Shown here one piece after another: positions 32,747 to 37,504 of a stretch of DNA of 37,504 nt. The notes under the pieces were generated by a model. The model made no database searches, had not been told where the DNA came from, and was given only the letters and a program-made list of their open reading frames with translations. The translations under genes were made by a program, and so were the position numbers. Origin of the DNA: Weissella kandleri (GTDB taxonomy: Bacteria; Bacillota; Bacilli; Lactobacillales; Lactobacillaceae); contig NZ_JQBP01000007.1 in NCBI RefSeq assembly GCF_001438705.1, positions 2,542 through 40,045 on the forward strand. The letters run 5' to 3'. Each line of letters begins with the position of its first letter. The stretch's first letter is position 1.

Positions 32747-32877
32747 AGGAGTCATATTGAAATCCATACAATTTTTTAATGTGTAAAAGTTCTATAATTC
32801 ATAAAGATTTTCAAGCTTAAAGCGGAGTATATCTAGATATTTTAACTTTTACTTAATTCACAATCAAAGGACGCCAT

Positions 32878-33357
32878 ATGAATATTAAAATTATCACTGT
32901 TGGTAAACTCAAAGAACGCTATTTAAAAGATGGCATTGCTGAATACAGCAAACGTTTGAGCAAATTTGTTAAGTTTCAGATTATCGAAGTCCCAGATGAA
33001 AAAGCGCCTGAACAACTATCCGATTCACAAATGAAACAAGTGATGGAAAAAGAAGGCGAACGAATCTTAAGTAAAATTGCTAATAAAGAATACGTCTTTG
33101 TTTTAGCGATTAAAGGTCAAGAACGCACCTCTGAAGATCTGGCTCATGAAATTAATGAATTAGGTATTAATGGTCATTCTGATATCACCTTTGTGATTGG
33201 TGGATCATTAGGGACCGCCCCTGCAGTTAATCAGCGTGCGAATGCCCTCATCAGTTTTGGTAAATTCACCCTACCACATCAACTAATGCGGCTCGTCTTA
33301 ACTGAACAAATTTATCGAGCCTTTATGATTAACAATCACTCTCCTTACCATAAATAA
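32878..33357 (+). CDS. rlmH: 23S rRNA (pseudouridine1915-N3)-methyltransferase RlmH
   Basis: The 159-aa SPOUT methyltransferase modifies pseudouridine 1915 in helix 69 of 23S rRNA. The trefoil-knot SAM site appears as FVIGGSLGT, and the C-terminus [28 protein letters not shown] is almost invariant in the family. Length is exactly typical. In staphylococci the 3' end of this gene is the SCC attachment site; here the sequence after it is decayed and holds an IS remnant. It stands alone and is transcribed away from the DnaA-box cluster. Confidence 0.98.
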   Translation: MNIKIITVGKLKERYLKDGIAEYSKRLSKFVKFQIIEVPDEKAPEQLSDSQMKQVMEKEGERILSKIANKEYVFVLAIKGQERTSEDLAHEINELGINGHSDITFVIGGSLGTAPAVNQRANALISFGKFTLPHQLMRLVLTEQIYRAFMINNHSPYHK

Positions 33358-33422
33358 CTGCGTCTTTTCCTGTTTTTATGGTAATATTCGAACCCAAATC
33401 CAAATTTACTAAAGTTTCTGAA

Positions 33423-33454
33423 CCCGTACCAAATCTTGGTTAAGGGCTTTTTTT
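33423..33454 (+). terminator. Probable rlmH terminator
   Basis: CCC-GT-ACCAA-ATC-TTGGT-TAA-GGG forms a hairpin with an internal loop (33423-33446), followed by CTTTTTTT. It is 66 bp after the rlmH stop. Confidence 0.65.
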
Positions 33455-33690
33455 ATGTCGTGATTGATTGTAATTTCAAAAGTTTCTATTTTTTATATAT
33501 TTAGATGCCATGTATGACCTCATTTGAACTTCTAGTTTTTAAAAAAACAGCAAATAGGTTGGTACTACTACGTTTTGGATTTATTTATATTCTCTATGAT
33601 TAATTTTGACCTTTTTCAAATATTTATAAAATTTCAAACCCGAATTCCCCGTTATTTTCGACTGTTACCCATTCAAATTTTCGCACAAAT

Positions 33691-33749
33691 AAAAAAACGG
33701 GCACGATGAGCTCTTACTGGGTATAACTTCATCGTTGATTTCCCGTTTT
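33691..33749 (-). terminator. Terminator of the Ser-rich truncated gene
   Basis: AAAACGGG (33694-33701) pairs with CCCGTTTT (33742-33749), with an inner ACGATGA/TCATCGT stem. On the minus strand a run of T follows. Confidence 0.85.
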
Positions 33750-33781
33750 CCTGTTTATTTTGAAGTTAATGTATGATTATA

Positions 33782-34180
33782 TTATCGACTCATCGTTTCT
33801 GAATATCCATCTGGTCCTGTCGACGCACCGCCATAAAATGTAACATCTAATTTACTACTATCTGCTGTATTTAATGCAATGGTAACAACATAGTTTGGAT
33901 TACTTGTTGACACATATTTATAAAAATTTTTACTCTTTTGAGCAACAATATAATCAGACCCATGTCCTTGTGTTAATAGGTCAACTTTTGCATATGCTTC
34001 ATCCGGAGTTATTCCATTATCAGAATCTGGAGTAGCTGTAGCAATCGTTGAATTTGATTCACTTGCTTCCGAACCATCTGTTTTTTCTGAAGAATCAGAT
34101 ATACTTTCTTTACTTTTAACGATTTTATTTTTTGGAACTGTTTGTTTTTTATTAGTAGATTGTAGAATTAATCCGATCAC
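33782..34180 (-). pseudogene. Ser-rich secreted/membrane protein gene truncated by an IS
   Basis: The open frame of 132 codons starts with GTG at 34180. Its first nine residues (MIGLILQST) are encoded by the terminal inverted repeat of the neighbouring IS30-type element. The native 5' part, which would have held the signal or membrane anchor, is gone. What remains is a Lys-rich stretch, a Ser/Glu-rich linker (about 22-50) and a C-terminal domain of about 75 residues beginning ITPDEAYAKVDLLTQG. The overall plan of a Ser-rich linker before a small outside domain resembles the gene at 1045-1668, but I see no clear sequence similarity. Without an anchor the product is unlikely to be functional. 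Confidence 0.7.
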
Positions 34181-35196
34181 CTAGATACAAAAATACCCAT
34201 AGTAAATGTACAATGATTGTGACCAAACAAACCAAAAAAGGATACATTTACTCTGAGTACATCTCCTTTATCACAATATGAACGTGGCACCATATACAAA
34301 TTATTAAATGAGGGTTATTCTCAAAATTTAATTACTAAAAAGCTCAATTGCTCTAAATCTACCATTATCTACGAATTACATAGGGTAGATAAATATATTC
34401 CTGTTTTGGCCCAAAATGATTCTAATCTTAAACGCACTAAGTGCGGTCGGAAACGGTACTTAGTTCTAATTACGCTCGTCTAATTAGTAACCATCTTAAA
34501 TTAACCTGGTCACCTGAACAAATTGCCAAGTATTTCAATCTGTGTACTAAATCTATTTATAATTGGATTTATAAAGGAATGCTTAATTTTAATCCTGAAT
34601 TACTACCAGACAAAGCGCGTCGTCGAAAACGTCAGAATTAAACACGTGGAACGTTTAAAATTAACGCTACAATTGTTCAAAGACCTGATGCTGCCAATAA
34701 AAGAACAGAATTCGGACATTAGGAAATGGATACTGTATTATCATCTCGTGGTCAATCTAAACAATGTCTAGCTACATTTTTAGAGAGACAAAGTAGATTT
34801 GTCTGGACAATTAAAATTAAAGATAGATCGAGTGACTCGATGAACCAAGTGTTCTCAACGTTCATGAATCAATTTGGCTCAACAGTAAAATCGATTAAAG
34901 TTGATCATGGTAAAGCGTTTTCTTGATACCGTGAATTAAATCATAAATACAATCTTCCTGTTTATTTTTGCCATCCTTATGACCCGTGGAAAAGTGGATC
35001 AAATGAATGTTTTGATCGAAAATTACGATGGTTTTTTTCCGAAGAAAACAAATTGTAATCATATATCAGAAGACAAAGTCTTCGAAGCAATTGAATTAAT
35101 AAATAATAGACCACTAAAAATATTAAATGGAAATACAGCTATATCTACATTTAGAAAGTATTTTACCGGGTGTTCGGATTAAAGTTTCAATCTGCC
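34154..35196 (+). mobile_element. Degenerate IS30-family element
   Basis: Terminal inverted repeats of 28 bp lie at 34154-34181 and 35169-35196, with 21 of 28 positions matching by my alignment, including the block TTAATCCGA. The length of about 1043 bp is normal for IS30 elements. Target duplications are not clear. The left end lies inside the Ser-rich gene. The transposase has several stops and frameshifts, so the element is dead unless supplied in trans. Confidence 0.85.
34244..35182 (+). pseudogene. IS30-family transposase, broken
   Basis: Pieces in two or three frames together read like an IS30 transposase. The N-terminal helix-turn-helix part has LSQYERGTIYKLLNEGYSQ and KLNCSKSTIIYELHR, followed by TWSPEQIAKYFNL and SIYNWIYKGML. 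The catalytic DDE core has a stop in GHWE (reading GH-stop-EMDT), then VDHGKAFS, CHPYDPWKSGSNE and NNRPLKILNGNTA. Breaks occur near 34485, 34640, 34720, 34925 and 35057. The plus-strand orientation is opposite to the interrupted gene. Confidence 0.9.
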
Positions 35197-35226
35197 TGAT
35201 ATAAAATTTTTAATCATTTTATTAAT

Positions 35227-35265
35227 AAAAAACGTTAATTCAATTCGTTTGAATCAACGTTTTTT
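35227..35265. terminator. Hairpin with T tails flanking the IS remnant
   Basis: AAAAAACGTT (35227-35236) pairs with AACGTTTTTT (35256-35265), extended inward by ATTCA/TGAAT. It could act in both directions. It lies 31 bp outside the IS right end. Confidence 0.75.
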
Positions 35266-35267
35266 AT

Positions 35268-35750
35268 GTTAGTCTGGATTTTTTAACATATTGGCTTGTT
35301 CCTGAAAAATACTCTACTTAATCTCAGTATTAATCGTGTTATTCGTAACAAATTATAATTTATTAACCACCAATAAATGTGGCATTGTAGTTAATTTATC
35401 TTCAACATAATGAGCCAATTAATAACCTTTACCGTAACCTCAATTCTTCGTTAAATGTAGAATAGGGCATTCCTCGTTTTATTTACAGCGGATAAACACG
35501 CCTTATAAATATCATTTCATTTTCGTACTAATAGTAAACATGTCACTGCTTCCACCAAATGGACATTGCATTCAGGCAGCAACAATCCATTTAATCGATT
35601 CTTTCATCAAAATTGGCGCCTCTAAATTTAATTGTCTAGAATTTAATATCGTTTAAGAAATATCATCTTTAAATTAATTGACATAATTATATAGATTAAA
35701 AAATAACCATGTAATCGTTTTCTTTCCTTTAATCAAAGCATTGAAATAAC
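35268..35750 (-). other. Unidentified coding debris
   Basis: No intact gene is present. Two minus-strand frames between about 35290 and 35660 give coding-like pieces broken by many stops, such as APILMKESIKWIVAA, HYVEDKLTTMPHLLVV and IFQEQANMLKNP. I cannot assign them to a family. The region probably holds the remnant of a lost gene or second mobile element. Confidence 0.4.
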
Positions 35751-35751
35751 C

Positions 35752-35780
35752 TTGCTCACTATCAATTTACATGCTATATT
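35752..35780 (+). promoter_or_regulatory. Promoter of the aminotransferase gene
   Basis: TTGCTC (35752-35757) and TATATT (35775-35780) are spaced by 17 bp, with a TG extension before the -10. It lies 49 bp before the chosen ATG. Confidence 0.7.
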
Positions 35781-35828
35781 TGGGGCATAGGTTTTACATT
35801 GTACGTGCTTACGAAAGGATTGATCATT

Positions 35829-36959
35829 ATGAGAATAAACGCATTTGGTGTGGAAGATTGGTTAAACGTTTGGGAAAAAAGTGCAACCTATGATATTGCA
35901 CAAAGTACCATTTCATCGATGACAATGAATGAAATTTTAAATCTTGATGGACGAAATGGTGCAGAATTTTATTCTTTACTCAATGATCAAAAAATGAATT
36001 ATGGCTGGATTGAAGGATCACACGAATTCAAACAAGAAGTTGCTAAATTGTATCACAATGTTGATGATGAAAATATCTTACAGACCAATGGTGCTACTGG
36101 CGCTAATTTTCTCGCACTCTACGCTTTGATTGAACCTGGAGACCATGTAATTGCTGAATATCCCTCTTACCAGCAACTTTATGATATCCCAAAATCTTTG
36201 GGGGCTAAGGTTGATTTATGGAAGATCCATGAAGCAGATAACTGGTATCCATCTATTGATGAACTAAAACAATTAATCCAGCCCAATACTAAATTAATTT
36301 GTCTAAATAATGCTAATAATCCTACGGGAACGATTTTAAATCGAGAATTTTTACTTGAAGTAGTTGCATTAGCTAAATCGATCGGGGCTTATATTTTAGT
36401 AGACGAAGTTTATTTACCACTAGATGATCCTAATCAATTTGTTTCAATTGTTGATATTTATGATCGTGGTATCGCCACCAATTCCCTCTCTAAGACGTAC
36501 TCAGTTCCAGGGATTCGTGTTGGATGGGTGGTTGCTAATCATGAATTAATTGATTTGTTTAGGAAGTACCGCGACTATACCATGATTTGTTCAGGTGTTT
36601 TTAATGATTTAATGGCCGTTTATATTTTGCGCCATCGGAAACAAATTATCGCACGAAATCAAAAAATTGTCCTCAATAACCTAAAGATATATAAAAATTG
36701 GATTGAAAACGAGCCTAGAGTAAGTGTTATTCTTCCAAAAGCTGTCTCAACATCCTTTCCGAAATTAGATATTCCAGATGATATTGAAGAATTTTGTATT
36801 AAATTATTAAAAACAAAGGGTGTTTTGCTTGTACCTGGAACTCGTTTTGATACACCCGGACATGTTCGCCTAGGTTATTGTACTGATGAAGCAACGCTAA
36901 GCAATGGTTTGACTAAAATTTCAGAATTTATGATTGAACAATATGGTGTCAAAAATTAA
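35829..36959 (+). CDS. PLP-dependent class I/II aminotransferase
   Basis: The 376-aa fold-type I enzyme has Asn/Asp residues that hold PLP in NNANNPTGT (Asn154 region) and VDEVY (Asp182), and Lys212 in SLSKTYSVPGIRVGW forms the Schiff base. VPGTRFDTPGHVRLGY near the C-terminus carries the Arg that binds the substrate carboxylate. The amino-acid substrate cannot be told. The start at 35829 is chosen because GAAAGGA lies about 9 nt upstream; an in-frame TTG ten codons earlier has no binding site. It lies alone, with no biosynthetic neighbours, and follows decayed DNA. Confidence 0.88.
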   Translation: MRINAFGVEDWLNVWEKSATYDIAQSTISSMTMNEILNLDGRNGAEFYSLLNDQKMNYGWIEGSHEFKQEVAKLYHNVDDENILQTNGATGANFLALYALIEPGDHVIAEYPSYQQLYDIPKSLGAKVDLWKIHEADNWYPSIDELKQLIQPNTKLICLNNANNPTGTILNREFLLEVVALAKSIGAYILVDEVYLPLDDPNQFVSIVDIYDRGIATNSLSKTYSVPGIRVGWVVANHELIDLFRKYRDYTMICSGVFNDLMAVYILRHRKQIIARNQKIVLNNLKIYKNWIENEPRVSVILPKAVSTSFPKLDIPDDIEEFCIKLLKTKGVLLVPGTRFDTPGHVRLGYCTDEATLSNGLTKISEFMIEQYGVKN

Positions 36960-36964
36960 ATAAC

Positions 36965-37000
36965 AAAAGGCCTATAAACATTTGCGTCTATAGGCCTTTT
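36965..37000. terminator. Bidirectional terminator between the aminotransferase and surface-protein genes
   Basis: AAAAGGCCTATA (36965-36976) pairs with TATAGGCCTTTT (36989-37000), a perfect 12-bp stem with T-rich flanks in both directions. Confidence 0.92.
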
Positions 37001-37005
37001 ATTTA

Positions 37006-37504
37006 TTATTTACGCTTTTTTTCTAATACATAAGATAGTGAGAAGATGCTACCCAACACAATTGAAATTAATGCTCCAATTGTTAACTGATTCTTAACAT
37101 CAGTCTGTGGTAAATTAGTTTGTTGCATAATTTTTCCTAGATCTGAGCTTGTCTCAGCGTTTTTAATTTGATTAATAAAATCATGCTTCTGATTCTCATT
37201 TAAAGTTTTATCCTTATTAATTTGATCAATGGCGGTTTTCTTCTCTTCCGCTAATTTATCGGCTCCGGCCTTTTGGTCGGCTGCCTTAGCCGCATCCACA
37301 ATCTTGGTGATTTCATCAGCCGTTTTCGCGTTATTGACTTGGTTAATATAATCCTTTTTTTGATCCTGATTTAGATTCTTTAAGTTATTAATTTGGTCAA
37401 TGGCGGTTTTCTTCTCTTCCGCTAATTTATCTGCGCCGGCCTTTTGGTCGGCTGCCTTTGCCGCATCCACGATCTTGGTGATTTCATCAACCGTTTTCGC
37501 ATTA
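37006..37504 (-). CDS. LPxTG-like surface protein with GA-module repeats (C-terminal part)
   Basis: The frame runs off the right edge of the window, so only the last 165 codons are present. It consists of 57-residue helical repeats containing DAAKAADQKAGADKLAEEKK and TAIDQIN, resembling the GA module of Ebh-type surface proteins. A sorting region follows: LPQTD, a hydrophobic segment (LTIGALISIVLGSIFSLSYV) and the basic tail LEKKRK. The sorting motif has Asp in place of Gly, unusual for class A sortase but within the range seen in lactic acid bacteria. Such proteins are covalently fixed to peptidoglycan; GA-type repeats can bind host or serum proteins, but adhesion here is inference. Confidence 0.85.
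   Translation of the reverse strand, partial: NAKTVDEITKIVDAAKAADQKAGADKLAEEKKTAIDQINNLKNLNQDQKKDYINQVNNAKTADEITKIVDAAKAADQKAGADKLAEEKKTAIDQINKDKTLNENQKHDFINQIKNAETSSDLGKIMQQTNLPQTDVKNQLTIGALISIVLGSIFSLSYVLEKKRK
37125..37504 (-). repeat. 171-bp tandem repeats in the surface-protein gene
   Basis: Units repeat every 171 bp (57 codons); the block CGCATCCACRATCTTGGTGA recurs at 37291 and 37462. The inner copies are nearly identical in DNA, while the C-terminal copy has diverged. The array continues past the window. Confidence 0.88.

Larger units (their letters stand above)
33358..33781. other. AT-rich intergenic stretch after rlmH
   Basis: No gene is seen. The stretch holds the rlmH terminator, about 230 bp of AT-rich sequence without recognisable coding, and the terminator of the Ser-rich gene on its right. 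Confidence 0.6.

Noticed and set aside
37125-37504. CRISPR-like array at the right edge
   Set aside because: Repeats are 171 bp, in frame and coding for 57-residue helical modules, with no spacer structure.

Overview
The window reads as an origin-proximal stretch of a low-GC Gram-positive chromosome, most likely Lactobacillaceae. The reasons are the rsmG-parA-parB-DUF951-ychF-DUF1129 block, an SpxB-type pyruvate oxidase behind a CcpA cre box, RlmH, an IS30-type element and an LPxTG-like surface protein with GA-type repeats. The genus cannot be fixed from this sequence; Weissella or Leuconostoc relatives are a guess.

Layout. 1-2052 holds a gene-poor stretch, a membrane-anchored Ser-rich hypothetical protein, tRNA-Gln and tRNA-Tyr. 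2089-9575, all on the minus strand, carries a metallophosphoesterase, a VanRS/OmpR-like two-component pair, a DUF1129 membrane protein, ychF, a DUF951 zinc-ribbon protein, parB, parA and rsmG. A parS site lies just upstream of rsmG. 9860-18391 has a Dus-family tRNA-dihydrouridine synthase, an esterase coupled to a 71-aa membrane protein, a DUF6508 protein, pyruvate oxidase, an AI-2E-family permease, acylphosphatase, a TetR regulator, and an RlmD-type 23S rRNA methyltransferase preceded by a four-codon upstream ORF. 18461-24875 contains the opuA glycine-betaine ABC operon, a second parS, an SDR pseudogene remnant, guaA, and ribU under an FMN riboswitch. 24923-32135 contains a GT8 glycosyltransferase, a frameshifted DUF1801-like gene, an NmrA/QorB-like oxidoreductase with an Rrf2 regulator, DedA and YczE-like membrane proteins, rnhA, a HAD phosphatase and ktrB. 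32136-32877 is an AT-rich gap with nine DnaA-box-like 9-mers, followed by rlmH. 33358-35800 is a decayed zone: a Ser-rich gene cut by an IS30-type element, and unidentified debris. The right edge has a PLP aminotransferase and the C-terminal end of a GA-module surface protein.

How it fits together. Most genes left of the DnaA-box cluster are on the minus strand and rlmH runs rightward, so the cluster sits at a strand switch expected of an origin. ParA/ParB with two parS sites supports origin-proximal chromosome segregation. Visible regulation includes a cre site over the pyruvate oxidase start region, a riboswitch with terminator before ribU, a palindrome overlapping the Rrf2 promoter, and many bidirectional terminators between convergent genes.

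Strongest points for a second look are the DnaA-box cluster with no dnaA beside it, the mini-ORF that takes the good ribosome binding site ahead of rlmD, and the IS-created chimeric start of the Ser-rich gene. I found no defence system, CRISPR array or biosynthetic cluster.
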